From: Achromobacter deleyi
GTDB lineage: Bacteria > Pseudomonadota > Gammaproteobacteria > Burkholderiales > Burkholderiaceae_B
Assembly: GCF_902859705.1 (NCBI RefSeq)
Contig: NZ_CADIJO010000001.1
Location: forward strand, 62,001 to 126,000
DNA: 64,000 nt
Direction of reading: 5' to 3'
Part shown: piece by piece, positions 45,823-54,970 of the stretch
Layout of the letters: each line of letters opens with the position of its first letter
How positions within the stretch are numbered: position 1 is the first letter of the stretch
Translations under genes and position numbers: made by a program
Notes under the pieces: generated by a model
What the model saw: the letters and a program-made list of their open reading frames with translations, nothing else
What the model was told of the DNA's origin: nothing
Databases searched by the model: none

Positions 45823-46782
45823 ATGATCCGCAAACTCTTGGCGGTGGCCAGCCTGGCCGTCGCATGCGCGGCGCACGCGCAGGACTATCCCAACAAACCC
45901 ATCCGCATCATCATTCCGTCGACGCCGGGCGGCGGCACCGACTATATCGGGCGGCTGATGAGCAACAAGCTGCACGAACTGAACGGCTGGGCCGTGGTGC
46001 CCGAGAACAAGCCGGGCGCAGGCACCGCGCTGGGCCTGGCCGAAGCGGCCCGCGCGCCTGCCCAGGGCTATGACCTGGTGATCGGGCAGTCCGACAACGT
46101 CACCTTGATTCCGCTGCTGATGAAGGTGGCGTACGACCCGGTCAAGGACCTGGCGCCGGTGGCGCTGGTGGCGACCACGCCGATGGTGCTGCTGGTGTCC
46201 GAGAGTTCGCCCTACAAGACGCTGCCCGAGGTGATCGAGGCCGCCAAGAAGGACCCCAACAAGATGTCGTACGGCACGTCCGGCACGGGCGGCGGCGTGC
46301 ACATCGCCATGGAGATGCTGCAGCACGAAGCCGGCTTCAAGATGCAGCACGTGCCCTACAAGGGATCGGCGCCGGCCTTGGCCGACCTGATGGGCGGACA
46401 CCTGCAGTTCGCCGGGTCGTCGATCTCGTCGGCGGCATCGTTGATCAAGGCGGGCAAGGTGCGCGCGTTGGCCGTGACTTCGCCCAAGCGCAACCCGGCG
46501 CTGCCCGACGTGCCCACGGTGGCCGAGCTGGGCTACAAGGATTTCAGCGTGGTGACCTACTACGGCGTGCTGGCCCCGGCCAAGACGCCCGCCGACGTGG
46601 TGGCGCGGCTGAACGCCGATTTCAACAAGCTGCTGGCCCGCAAGGACGTGCAGGACGCCCTGGCGTCGCAAGGGCTGGAGACCGATCCCGTGTCCGCAGA
46701 CCAGTTCGCTGCGCTGATCCGCTCGGATATCGGCAAGGCCCGCCAGACCATCGCCGCGGCCGGCATCGTGGTGCAGCAATAG
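45823..46782 (+). CDS. Bug-family tripartite tricarboxylate transporter substrate-binding protein
   Basis: 319 residues, periplasmic. The Sec signal MIRKLLAVASLAVACAAHAQ is cleaved before DYPNKPIRIIIPSTPGGGTD, the Bug start. Later conserved parts are ENKPGAGTALGLAEAA, SYGTSGTGGGVHIAMEM and HVPYKGSAPALADLMGGH. GAGGAG precedes the ATG. It sits between the CoA-transferase and lyase genes, so its ligand is likely the acid they degrade. No membrane partner is in the window. Confidence 0.92.
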   Translation: MIRKLLAVASLAVACAAHAQDYPNKPIRIIIPSTPGGGTDYIGRLMSNKLHELNGWAVVPENKPGAGTALGLAEAARAPAQGYDLVIGQSDNVTLIPLLMKVAYDPVKDLAPVALVATTPMVLLVSESSPYKTLPEVIEAAKKDPNKMSYGTSGTGGGVHIAMEMLQHEAGFKMQHVPYKGSAPALADLMGGHLQFAGSSISSAASLIKAGKVRALAVTSPKRNPALPDVPTVAELGYKDFSVVTYYGVLAPAKTPADVVARLNADFNKLLARKDVQDALASQGLETDPVSADQFAALIRSDIGKARQTIAAAGIVVQQ

Positions 46783-46810
46783 CCGCGGCGCATTGAACAA
46801 GGAAACCATC

Positions 46811-47746
46811 ATGGATCAGGAAGTCAGGCTGTGCGAGGTCGGCCCGCGCGACGGGTTGCAGATGGCGCGCGGCATGATGCCGGCTGCCGACAAGCTGCGC
46901 TGGATACGGCAGCTGGCCGCGGCCGGCTTGCGCGAGATCGAGGTGGGCAGCTTCGTCTCGCCCCGGCTGGTGCCGCAGATGGCCGATACGGGCCAGGTGC
47001 TGCCCGAAACGCTGGGCCTGGACGGCGTGACCGTGTGCGCGCTGGCCTGCAACCTGAAGGGCGCCATCGCGGCGTACGAGGCGGGCGCCCACGTGATCGC
47101 CATTCCGGTGTCGGTCAGCGACACGCACAGCCACGCCAACGTGGGCAAGGGCACGGACGCGCAGGTGCAGGCGGTGGCGGCCATGGTCGATTGGCTGCGG
47201 GCGCAGCCGCGGCCGGTGCGGGTGGACGCGGCCGTCGCCACGGCCTTTGGCTGTTCGATGGAAGGCGCGGTGCCGGTGCGGCGGGTGGCGCAGGTGGCCG
47301 CGGCGGTGGCGCGCGCCGGCGCCGACGAGATCGCCCTGGCCGACACGGTGGGCTATGCCCACCCGGCGCTGGTGCGCGATGCCGTGCGGGCCACGCAGGA
47401 CGCCATCGGCGCAAGGCTGGTCAAGCTGCATCTGCATGACACGATGGGGCTGGGGCTGGCCAATGCGCTGGCCGGGCTGGACGAAGGCATCCGCGCGTTC
47501 GACGCCTGCCTGGGCGGCCTGGGCGGTTGCCCGTTCGCGCCGGGCGCGTCGGGCAACATCGTCACCGAAGACCTGGTGTTCATGCTGGAAAGCATGGGCT
47601 ACCGGACCGGCGTGGACCTGGGCCAACTGCTGGCCGCGCGCGACCTGCTGGCGACGTCGTTGCCCGAGGAAACCTTGCGCAGCGGCGTGGCGGCGGCGGG
47701 AATACCGAAAACCTACGCGGCGATTGCCTCGGCTTCGCGCCGCTGA
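46811..47746 (+). CDS. Hydroxymethylglutaryl-CoA lyase family protein
   Basis: 311 residues, HMGL-like TIM barrel cleaving 3-hydroxy-3-methylglutaryl-CoA or a close analogue to acetyl-CoA plus a keto acid. It has CEVGPRDGLQ at the start (metal Asp and catalytic Arg), SVSDTHSHANVG, LHLHDTMGLGLAN (metal histidines) and the catalytic cysteine in GGLGGCPFAPGASGN. ATG 46811 follows AAGGAAA. It ends the CoA-transferase/Bug/lyase cassette; its last 34 bases overlap the convergent methyltransferase-like gene. Confidence 0.92.
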   Translation: MDQEVRLCEVGPRDGLQMARGMMPAADKLRWIRQLAAAGLREIEVGSFVSPRLVPQMADTGQVLPETLGLDGVTVCALACNLKGAIAAYEAGAHVIAIPVSVSDTHSHANVGKGTDAQVQAVAAMVDWLRAQPRPVRVDAAVATAFGCSMEGAVPVRRVAQVAAAVARAGADEIALADTVGYAHPALVRDAVRATQDAIGARLVKLHLHDTMGLGLANALAGLDEGIRAFDACLGGLGGCPFAPGASGNIVTEDLVFMLESMGYRTGVDLGQLLAARDLLATSLPEETLRSGVAAAGIPKTYAAIASASRR

Positions 47747-48345
47747 CCGAAGATGAACACGTGGTGGTATTTGTCGCGCATGGGATGGCGCGAGTGGACT
47801 ACCCCGGGGATCGGCGGCACGATCGGCGTGAACAGCCCCAGGGCGTCGATGTGCACCGGGAACGGCGCGCGTTCGGGCGTGTCGTTGTAGCCCAGCACCA
47901 GCAGGCCGCCGGGCTTGAGCACCGCGTGGCACTGCTGCAGCATGCGTTCGTAGCCGGCCGGGTCGTTCAGGCCATAGCCGATCAGGCCGTTGGCTACCAC
48001 CACATCGAAAAAGCCAGGTTCGTAGAACGCCGCCATCTCGGTGGCGCTGCCCGTCAGGTGCCGGCCGGGCACGCCGTAGCGAGCCTGCGCGGGGTCCATG
48101 TCCAGGGAATGGAATTGCGGCTTGAGCAGCCGGGGGTAATGCCAGGTGTATTCGCCCATGCCCAGGAACAGGCAGCGTCCCGGGCCTTGCGGGCCATCGG
48201 CCAGGTGGTTCAGGTAGCCGAATACCTGCTGTTCGAGAAATGCCCGATTGGGCGCCCGCAAGGGAAATTGCACGCCGCAGCGCGCCGCCAGCGCGGGAGA
48301 CAGGCGAAACAAACCTGACTTCAATGCGTCTTTCAGTTTGGGCAT
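47713..48345 (-). CDS. SAM-methyltransferase-like protein with atypical motif I (210 aa)
   Basis: Rossmann-type methyltransferase pattern: a glycine-poor motif I (CLFLGMGEYTWHYPRLL), an acidic strand end (FHSLDMDPAQARYG), FFDVVVANGLIGYGL and the post-motif AVLKPGGLLVLGYND. ATG 48345 is used; a TTG two codons upstream is also in frame. The GMGEY motif departs from the usual G-x-G-x-G, so SAM binding is not assured. It overlaps the HMG-CoA-lyase gene tail to tail by 34 bases. Confidence 0.72.
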   Translation of the reverse strand: MPKLKDALKSGLFRLSPALAARCGVQFPLRAPNRAFLEQQVFGYLNHLADGPQGPGRCLFLGMGEYTWHYPRLLKPQFHSLDMDPAQARYGVPGRHLTGSATEMAAFYEPGFFDVVVANGLIGYGLNDPAGYERMLQQCHAVLKPGGLLVLGYNDTPERAPFPVHIDALGLFTPIVPPIPGVVHSRHPMRDKYHHVFIFGQRREAEAIAA

Positions 48346-48522
48346 GGTCAACCTGGCTGTATCGCCGGTTTTTTTGCCGGGCTTGCCACCGCTGCCGCCC
48401 GGAATGCGCCGATCTTAGACGAATTCCGTTTCGTTCAGGAGTTGTTCAGCTGTTAACAAAAAACAGCCTGATGAAGTGCAAGTTTGCTTGCACGCCTCGC
48501 GCCCGGGAGATGGGGGAGGGGG

Positions 48523-48612
48523 TGGCGGAAGCGGTGGGATTCGAACCCACGAAGGGTTTAACCCCTTGCCGGTTTTCAAGACCGGTGCAATCGACCACTC
48601 TGCCACGCTTCC
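48523..48612 (-). tRNA. tRNA-Ser(UGA)
   Basis: 90 nt with encoded CCA. It begins GGAAGCGTGGCAGAGTGG, the anticodon loop is CTTGAAA with UGA, it has a class II variable arm, and the T-arm is GGGTTCGAATCCC. It stands alone between the methyltransferase-like gene and the quinone oxidoreductase. Confidence 0.97.
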
Positions 48613-48733
48613 TGGTGTTGCAATGTACTGCTGCTGCGGCGATCCGGCCGCCAGGCAAACACTCTGCCCGTTGAAAACGCGACCTGCCGTAAAGGGCGCA
48701 ATAATAATCTATTTGCTGCGAAGGAGGCACGCG

Positions 48734-49711
48734 ATGCACGCTGTAGAAATCTCCCGTCCGGGCGGCCCCGAGGTCCTGGTCCCCGTTGAACGCCCCACGC
48801 CCGAAGCCGGCAAGGGCGAAGTCCTGATCAAAGTCAGCGCCGCGGGCGTGAACCGCCCCGACGTGTTCCAGCGCAAGGGCAACTACGCCCCGCCGCCCGG
48901 CGCGTCCGACCTGCCGGGCCTGGAAGTGGCCGGTGAAATCGTCGGCGGCGACCTGGCCGGCAGCGGTTTCTCGGTGGGCGACAAGGTCTGCGCCCTGGTG
49001 GCCGGCGGCGGTTACGCCGAATACTGTGTCGCGCCTGCCGCCCAGTGCCTGCCCATTCCCAAGGGGCTGTCCGACATCGAAGCCGCCGGCCTGCCGGAAA
49101 CCTACTTCACCGTCTGGAGCAACGTGTTCGACCGCGGCCGCCTGTCGGCCGGCGAGGCCTTGCTGGTGCACGGCGGCGCCAGCGGCATCGGTACCACGGC
49201 CATCCAGCTGGCGCGCGCGCTGGGCCACAAGGTCTACGCCACGGTGGGCAGCGACGATCGCGCCCGCGCCGTCGAAGCCCTGGGCGCCACCCTGGGCATC
49301 AATTACAAGACCCAGGACTTCGTCAAGGAAGTGAAGGACGCCACCGGCGGCCGCGGCGTCGACGTGATCCTGGACATGGTGGCCGGCGACTACATCGCCC
49401 GCGACATGCAGTGCCTGGCCGATGACGGCCGCATCGTCATCATCGCTCAGCTGGGCGGGGCCCAGGCCAATGTGGACACCAGCCAGGTCATGCGCCGCCG
49501 CCTGACCATCACGGGCTCCACGTTGCGTCCCCGACCCGTCGATTTCAAGGGCGCCATTGCCCAGGCGCTGCGCCAGCACGCCTGGCCCCTGCTCGAGCAG
49601 GGCGCCATCAAGCCCATCGTCCACGCCACCTTCCCGCTGGCCCAGGCCGCCCAGGCCCACGCCATGATGGAAAGCGGCGAGAACATCGGCAAAATCATCC
49701 TGACGATGTAA
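48734..49711 (+). CDS. NAD(P)H:quinone oxidoreductase, medium-chain (zeta-crystallin-like)
   Basis: 325 residues of the zinc-free MDR/QOR group. The N-terminal GroES-like domain contains AAGVNRPDVFQRKGNY and LPGLEVAGEIV. The Rossmann domain has LLVHGGASGIGTTAIQLARA and the C-terminus GKIILTM. AAGGAGG precedes the ATG at 48734. It is 128 bases upstream of tpiA. Expected to reduce quinones or alkenals with NADPH; exact substrate not determined. Confidence 0.9.
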   Translation: MHAVEISRPGGPEVLVPVERPTPEAGKGEVLIKVSAAGVNRPDVFQRKGNYAPPPGASDLPGLEVAGEIVGGDLAGSGFSVGDKVCALVAGGGYAEYCVAPAAQCLPIPKGLSDIEAAGLPETYFTVWSNVFDRGRLSAGEALLVHGGASGIGTTAIQLARALGHKVYATVGSDDRARAVEALGATLGINYKTQDFVKEVKDATGGRGVDVILDMVAGDYIARDMQCLADDGRIVIIAQLGGAQANVDTSQVMRRRLTITGSTLRPRPVDFKGAIAQALRQHAWPLLEQGAIKPIVHATFPLAQAAQAHAMMESGENIGKIILTM

Positions 49712-49839
49712 GAAACGCGCGGCGTCCGGCGCAGCGCCGCGCAACAGGATACAATCTCGGGTTTCGCCTGGAATTATTTCCAGGCCAGCCCGTGGGCGTG
49801 TGCTTTTCCCGCGGGTTCATCCACTCTGACATTTGCGCC

Positions 49840-50586
49840 ATGACTTCAGTCGAAAACCGCGCCCGCCTCGTGCTGGGCAACTGGAAGATGCACGGCAACC
49901 TGGCTGAGAACGCTGCGTTGCTGACCGAGCTGCGCGCCGCGGATGCCGCGAGCCACTGCGAGATCGGCGTCTGCGTTCCGTTTCCGTACCTGGCCCAGGC
50001 CGCGTCGGCCCTGACCGGCAGCGCCGTGTCGTGGGGCGCGCAAGACGTCAGCGCGCACGACAAGGGCGCCTACACCGGCGAAGTCTCCGGCCCCATGCTC
50101 AAGGAATTCGGCTGCCGCTACGCGCTGGCCGGCCACTCCGAGCGCCGCGTGCTGCACGGTGAAACCGACCAGATCGTCGCCGACAAGGCCCGCGCTGCCC
50201 TGGCAGCCGGCCTGACCCCGGTGGTCTGCGTGGGCGAGTCCCTGGCCGACCGCGAAGCCGGCAACACGCTGGCCGTCATCGAGCGCCAGCTCAAGCCCGT
50301 GCTGGCCCTGGGCGCCGAGGCCGTCTCGCGCATGGTGCTGGCGTACGAGCCCGTCTGGGCCATCGGCACCGGCCGCACCGCCAGCCCCGAGCAGGCGCAG
50401 GAAGTCCACGGCGCCATCCGCGCCGCCTTGGCCGCGCTGGGCGCGGCCCAGGTGCAAGTTTTGTACGGCGGCAGCGTCAAAGCTGCCAATGCCGCCAGTT
50501 TGTTCGCCATGACTGATATCGACGGAGCCCTGGTCGGCGGCGCGTCGCTCGTGGCCGAAGAATTTTTGCGAATCGCCGCCATCTAA
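49840..50586 (+). CDS. tpiA: Triosephosphate isomerase
   Basis: Interconverts dihydroxyacetone phosphate and glyceraldehyde 3-phosphate. 248 residues. Active-site residues are Asn14 and Lys16 (LGNWKMHG), His99 (LAGHSERR) and Glu170 (LAYEPVWAIGTG), and the phosphate loop is LYGGSVKAAN. ATG 49840 gives the family N-terminus. secG follows after 21 bases, a conserved bacterial pair. Confidence 0.98.
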   Translation: MTSVENRARLVLGNWKMHGNLAENAALLTELRAADAASHCEIGVCVPFPYLAQAASALTGSAVSWGAQDVSAHDKGAYTGEVSGPMLKEFGCRYALAGHSERRVLHGETDQIVADKARAALAAGLTPVVCVGESLADREAGNTLAVIERQLKPVLALGAEAVSRMVLAYEPVWAIGTGRTASPEQAQEVHGAIRAALAALGAAQVQVLYGGSVKAANAASLFAMTDIDGALVGGASLVAEEFLRIAAI

Positions 50587-50607
50587 GTTTCCGTTCCGGA
50601 GTCTGTA

Positions 50608-51093
50608 ATGCCCTTGATGCTCAAACTTCTGCTGGCCGTCCAAGTGATTTCGGCGCTGGCTATCATCGTGCTGGTCCTGCTGCAGCAGGGCAAAGGCGCC
50701 GACATGGGGTCCGCTTTCGGTAGCGGCTCGTCGGGCAGCCTGTTCGGCGCCACCGGCGCGGCCAACTTCCTGTCGCGCGCCACCAAGTGGGCCGCCGTGG
50801 TCTTCTTCGCGTCCACCGCTGGCCTGGCTTATGTCAGCCACAAGGGCACGGGTGCCACCGCTGTCGACAGCGGCGTGATGCAAAGCTTCCCGGCCGACCG
50901 TTCGGTGCCGCAAGTGCCGGGTGCAGCGCCCGCCACGCCGGGTGCGTCGTCCGTGCCGGGTGGCGCTTCGGTGCCGGGGGCTTCGTCGGTTCCGGGCGCC
51001 GCTTCGGCGCCGGCTCCGGCCGCCAAGCCCGACGCGTCGGTGCCGTCGGCCCCCGCGGCCGGCGACAAGCCCGCCGAAACGCCTGCGAAGTAA
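50608..51093 (+). CDS. secG: Preprotein translocase subunit SecG
   Basis: Auxiliary subunit of the SecYEG channel, 161 residues. The first helix (LKLLLAVQVISALAIIVLVL) is followed by the conserved QQGKGADMGSAFGSGSSGSLFGA, the second helix ATKWAAVVFFASTAGLAYV, and a long Ala/Pro/Gly-rich tail with repeated VPGASS-type units, common in Alcaligenaceae. It is closed by a strong terminator. Confidence 0.96.
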   Translation: MPLMLKLLLAVQVISALAIIVLVLLQQGKGADMGSAFGSGSSGSLFGATGAANFLSRATKWAAVVFFASTAGLAYVSHKGTGATAVDSGVMQSFPADRSVPQVPGAAPATPGASSVPGGASVPGASSVPGAASAPAPAAKPDASVPSAPAAGDKPAETPAK

Positions 51094-51111
51094 GTCTTTC
51101 GCAGTGGGAAA

Positions 51112-51136
51112 AAGCCGGCGCAAGCCGGCTTTTTTC
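51112..51136 (+). terminator. Intrinsic terminator after secG
   Basis: An 8-bp stem AAGCCGGC / GCCGGCTT with a GCAA tetraloop and six T residues. Confidence 0.9.
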
Positions 51137-51246
51137 ATGGGTGCGGCAAACCTGGGCGGCCGCGCCGCCTGCGATAATGCGCCAGGCGCGGCGGCCGGCC
51201 ACTTTCCCGGCCAGCCTGCCGTGCCAGGAATATCCGGATCGGCCCC

Positions 51247-52188
51247 ATGGAAAAGCGTTTGATGCCATCGATGATGGCGCTGCAATGTTTCGAGGCGGTA
51301 GCGCGGCACATGAGCGTCACGCGCGCCGCCGAAGAACTGCACATGACCCAGAGCGCGATCAGCAAGCAGATCGCGCAACTCGAAGCGCTGCTGCGCAACC
51401 CGCTGTTCCTGCGGGTGCGCCGGCGCCTGCAATTGACGCCGGCGGGGGCGTTGTACCAGTCCGAGGTTAGGGCCATCCTGAACCAGGTCGACATGTCCTC
51501 GCGCTACATCCTGACCTACGGCAGCGAAACCCAGGTGCTGACCATCGGCACCCAGCCGACCTTCGGTTCGCGCTGGCTGATTCCGCGGTTGCAGCGCTTC
51601 ATGGCTGCGCATCCCGATATCCAGGTGAAGGTGCGCAGCGAGACCCGGCCGTTCGACCTGATGCAGGCCAAGATCGACATTTCGTTCTTTTTTGGCCACG
51701 GCACCCTGCCGGGCGCCCAGTGCCGCGAGCTGTTCGGTGCTGAAGTCGTGCCCGTCTGTGCGCCTGGTTTCCTGGCCGGCAACCAGGTGGCCAGCCTGGA
51801 TGCGCTGAGCCAGCAGGTGCTGATCCAGTGCGCCTCGCGCCCGGAAGCCTGGCACGACTATTTCTCGCACCAGCAGTTCCAGTCCGACCGCAGCTACCAC
51901 GGCCCGCGCTTTGACACGTTCTACATGTGCGTGCGCGCCGCCGAAGGCGGCTGCGGCATCGCCCTGACGCCCAGGCTGCTCGCCGAAGAAGAGCTGCAGG
52001 CGGGCAAGCTGGTGATTCCCTGGGGCTATGTGCAGCCCAGCGATGGCGCTTATTTCGTGGCGTATTCCGAGCATTCGGCCGAAGTGCCCAAGATCAAGCA
52101 ATTCGTCGCCTGGGTCGAAGGCGAGGCCGAGCAAAAGCGCGCGGCCGACGCCCGGCGCGCGCGATCCATGAAAAAACGGACTGATTAG
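51247..52188 (+). CDS. LysR-type transcriptional regulator (GcvA-like)
   Basis: 313 residues. Helix-turn-helix at about 9-66 (MALQCFEAVARHMSVTRAAEE, then LHMTQSAISKQIAQLEALL), effector domain from about 95 (LTIGTQPTFGSRWLIPRL), which is the GcvA-type pattern. It stands 80 bases upstream of hglS in the same direction, so it probably regulates that operon. Ends in a basic tail (RRARSMKKRTD). Confidence 0.92.
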   Translation: MEKRLMPSMMALQCFEAVARHMSVTRAAEELHMTQSAISKQIAQLEALLRNPLFLRVRRRLQLTPAGALYQSEVRAILNQVDMSSRYILTYGSETQVLTIGTQPTFGSRWLIPRLQRFMAAHPDIQVKVRSETRPFDLMQAKIDISFFFGHGTLPGAQCRELFGAEVVPVCAPGFLAGNQVASLDALSQQVLIQCASRPEAWHDYFSHQQFQSDRSYHGPRFDTFYMCVRAAEGGCGIALTPRLLAEEELQAGKLVIPWGYVQPSDGAYFVAYSEHSAEVPKIKQFVAWVEGEAEQKRAADARRARSMKKRTD

Positions 52189-52268
52189 GCCGATTTTTTT
52201 CATTTGATTGCCCCCGCCGGGCATGATTTCATGCGGGCCATCTTGTTTATCGATGTGCCGAGTCCGCC

Positions 52269-53666
52269 ATGAGTCAGAATTTCGTCAATCCGGATCAGGT
52301 CCGCGCCTGGTTCTCCCGCGCCATGTCCGACATGTACAAGTCGGAAGTGCCCCTGTACGACACCCTGCTGGACCTGGTGGCCGACGTCAACGCCAAGACC
52401 CTGGCCGAACAGCCGGACCTGGCCGCGCAACTGGCGCGCACCGGCGAGATCGAGCGCCTGGACATCGAACGCCACGGCGCCATCCGCGTGGGAACGGCGG
52501 AAGAACTGTCCAACATGCGCCGCGTGTTTGCCGTGATGGGCATGCAGCCGGTGGGCTACTACGACCTGTCGCCGGCCGGCGTGCCGGTGCATTCCACGGC
52601 GTTTCGGGCGACCCACGAAGCCGCGCTGCAGACCAGCCCGTTCCGCGTCTTCACGTCGCTGCTGCGCCTGGAACTGATCGACGATGCGGCCCTGCGCGAA
52701 AAAGCCGCCCGCATCCTGGCCGCGCGCCAGATCTTCACGGCCCGCGCGCTGGAACTGGCCGGCCAGTTCGAAACGCAAGGCGGCCTGAACGATGCCGACG
52801 CCCGCGAATTCGTGGCCGAGGCCCTGCATACGTTCCGCTGGCACAGCGAGGCCACCGTCAGCCTGGACGATTACCGTGAACTGCACGGCCTGCATCGCCT
52901 GATCGCCGACGTGGTGGCCTTCAAGGGCCCGCACATCAATCACCTGACTCCGCGCACGCTGGATATCGACGAAGCCCAGGCCGAGATGCCGCGCCGCGGC
53001 GTGTCGGCCAAGGCCGTCATCGAAGGCCCGCCGCCGCGCAAGTGCCCGATCCTGCTGCGCCAGACCAGCTTCAAGGCGCTGGAAGAATCGGTCTGGTTTG
53101 CGGGCGCCGACGGCAAGGCGGCCGTGGGCAGCCACACCGCCCGTTTCGGCGAGATCGAGCAGCGCGGCGTGGCCCTGACCCGCAAGGGCCGGGCCCTGTA
53201 CGACCAATTGCTGGACCTGGCGCGCAGCCGCATCAGCGGCGCGCCCAACGAAAGCAACGCCGATGCCTACATGCAGAACCTGCAGGACTGTTTTGCGACG
53301 TTCCCGGACGACTACGCGCAACTGCATGACCAGGGGCTGGCGTACTTCCGCTATTTCCTGACCGGCAAGGAAGGCGCGGCGCCGGACAGCGACCTGCGCA
53401 CGCTGATCGACCAGGGCTACATCCGTTTCGAACCGCTGGTGTACGAAGACTTCCTGCCGGTCAGCGCCGCGGGCATCTTCCAGTCGAACCTGGGCGACAA
53501 GGCCCAGGCCGAATACGCGCAGAACGCCAGCCAGACGGCGTTCGAACAGGCGCTGGGCGCCGCGGTGCAGGACGAACTGACGCTGTACCAGGACACCCAG
53601 GACCGCTCGCTGGCCGCTTGCCTGCAAGCGCTGGGCGCACACGCCGGTACGCCGGTGGCCGCATGA
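52269..53666 (+). CDS. hglS: 2-oxoadipate dioxygenase/decarboxylase (HglS/YdcJ family)
   Basis: Fe(II)-dependent VOC-like enzyme converting 2-oxoadipate to D-2-hydroxyglutarate, known from D-lysine catabolism in Pseudomonas putida. 465 residues, family length. The start FVNPDQVRAWFSRAMSDMYK is diagnostic. Metal and substrate positions are visible: His69 and Arg73 (DIERHGAIRVG), His225 (PHINHLTPR) and a glutamate near 295-297 (ARFGEIEQRG). Its stop overlaps the start of the FMN oxidase gene in an ATGA. The symbol rests on family resemblance. Confidence 0.88.
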   Translation: MSQNFVNPDQVRAWFSRAMSDMYKSEVPLYDTLLDLVADVNAKTLAEQPDLAAQLARTGEIERLDIERHGAIRVGTAEELSNMRRVFAVMGMQPVGYYDLSPAGVPVHSTAFRATHEAALQTSPFRVFTSLLRLELIDDAALREKAARILAARQIFTARALELAGQFETQGGLNDADAREFVAEALHTFRWHSEATVSLDDYRELHGLHRLIADVVAFKGPHINHLTPRTLDIDEAQAEMPRRGVSAKAVIEGPPPRKCPILLRQTSFKALEESVWFAGADGKAAVGSHTARFGEIEQRGVALTRKGRALYDQLLDLARSRISGAPNESNADAYMQNLQDCFATFPDDYAQLHDQGLAYFRYFLTGKEGAAPDSDLRTLIDQGYIRFEPLVYEDFLPVSAAGIFQSNLGDKAQAEYAQNASQTAFEQALGAAVQDELTLYQDTQDRSLAACLQALGAHAGTPVAA

Positions 53667-54838
53667 GCCGTTTGGATCGCTGCCTGTCGGTGCGGGACTT
53701 CGAACGCGAGGCGCGGCGCATCATGCCGCGCTGCGTCGAAGGCTACGTCTGCGGCGGCACGGAAGACGGCGCGTCGCTGCAAGAGAGCGTGCGCGCCCCG
53801 AACGATATCGGCTTTCGCCCGCGTGGCCTGCGCGTGGTGGACCAGCGCAGCAGCCAGGTGAGCCTGTTCGGTGAGCGTTACGCCATGCCCGTGGGGTTTG
53901 CGCCCACCGGGTTTTCGGCCATCGTCATGCATGAATGCGACCTGGCGCTGGCCCGCGCCGCCCAGGACGCGCAGATTCCCTTCATCATCAGCGGCGCGTC
54001 CAGCGTGCCGCTGGAACGGCTGCAGGAAGCCACGGGCAAGCGTTGTTGGTATCAGGCCTATCTGCCGGGCAACATCGACCGCATCGGCAAACTGCTGGAC
54101 CGCCTGCGCCGCGCCGAGATTCCCGTGCTGGTGGTCACCATCGACACCTGCGTGGGCGCCAACCGCGAGAACCTGCAGAAGCTGGCCTTCACCGTGCCCT
54201 TCAAGCTCAGCGCGAGCGTGGTGCTGGACGGCATGCGGCATCCGCGCTGGAGCCTGAACGTCTTCATGCGCACGCTGCTGGGCAGCGGCGTGCCGCGGTT
54301 TTCGAACCTGTACGAAGACATCGGCCCGCCCATCACCCAGGACCCGCCCAACGGCTTTCGCGGCGAGCGCGACAAGCTGTCGTGGGATCACATTCGCTGG
54401 ATTCGCCAGAACTGGCCAGGCAAGCTCATCCTGAAAGGCGTGATGCACGCCGATGACGCCCGCCTGGCGCACGAGGCCGGCGCCGACGCGGTGATCGTGT
54501 CCAACCACGGCGGGCGCCAGCTGGACGGCTGCATTTCGCCCTTGCAGGCGCTGCCCGACGTCGTCGCAGCCGTGCCCGCGGGCTTCCCGGTGATGGTGGA
54601 TGGCGGCTTTCGTCGCGGCAGCGACGTGCTCAAAGCGGTGGCCCTGGGGGCGACGCTGGTCTTCACCGGCCGACCCCAGCTGTTCGGCGCGGCGGTCGGC
54701 GGCCATGCCGGCATCCGCAAGGTGACCGAGATATTCCGCAGCGAAATCTCGACCAACATGGCGCTGCTTGGTTGCCGCACGCTGGCGGACGTCACATCCG
54801 ACCTGATTGCGCCGATGCGCGTGGCCTGCCCGGCCTAG
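53663..54838 (+). CDS. FMN-dependent alpha-hydroxy-acid oxidase/dehydrogenase
   Basis: 391 residues of the lactate/glycolate oxidase family. Active-site elements: EGYVCGGTEDG (first Tyr), FIISGASSVPLE, CWYQAYLPG (second Tyr), VTIDTCVGANRE (Asp), LILKGVMHADDA (Lys), VSNHGGRQLDG (catalytic His and Arg) and VDGGFRRGSDVLKA (FMN phosphate). The start is an ATGA overlap with hglS, so translation is coupled. The expected substrate is an L-2-hydroxy acid; whether it acts on the HglS product is open. Confidence 0.9.
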   Translation: MSRLDRCLSVRDFEREARRIMPRCVEGYVCGGTEDGASLQESVRAPNDIGFRPRGLRVVDQRSSQVSLFGERYAMPVGFAPTGFSAIVMHECDLALARAAQDAQIPFIISGASSVPLERLQEATGKRCWYQAYLPGNIDRIGKLLDRLRRAEIPVLVVTIDTCVGANRENLQKLAFTVPFKLSASVVLDGMRHPRWSLNVFMRTLLGSGVPRFSNLYEDIGPPITQDPPNGFRGERDKLSWDHIRWIRQNWPGKLILKGVMHADDARLAHEAGADAVIVSNHGGRQLDGCISPLQALPDVVAAVPAGFPVMVDGGFRRGSDVLKAVALGATLVFTGRPQLFGAAVGGHAGIRKVTEIFRSEISTNMALLGCRTLADVTSDLIAPMRVACPA

Positions 54839-54970
54839 GCGGTTCCTCGCCAGACGAGGCGTTGAGCGCAAGGCGCAGCGCCTCGTTGACGGGGCAGGGT
54901 GGTTCCGAAAAACAAAAAACAGGCGCGCCGCTGCGTGCGCGCCGATCCCTTTTCATCGACAGGAGGAGAC

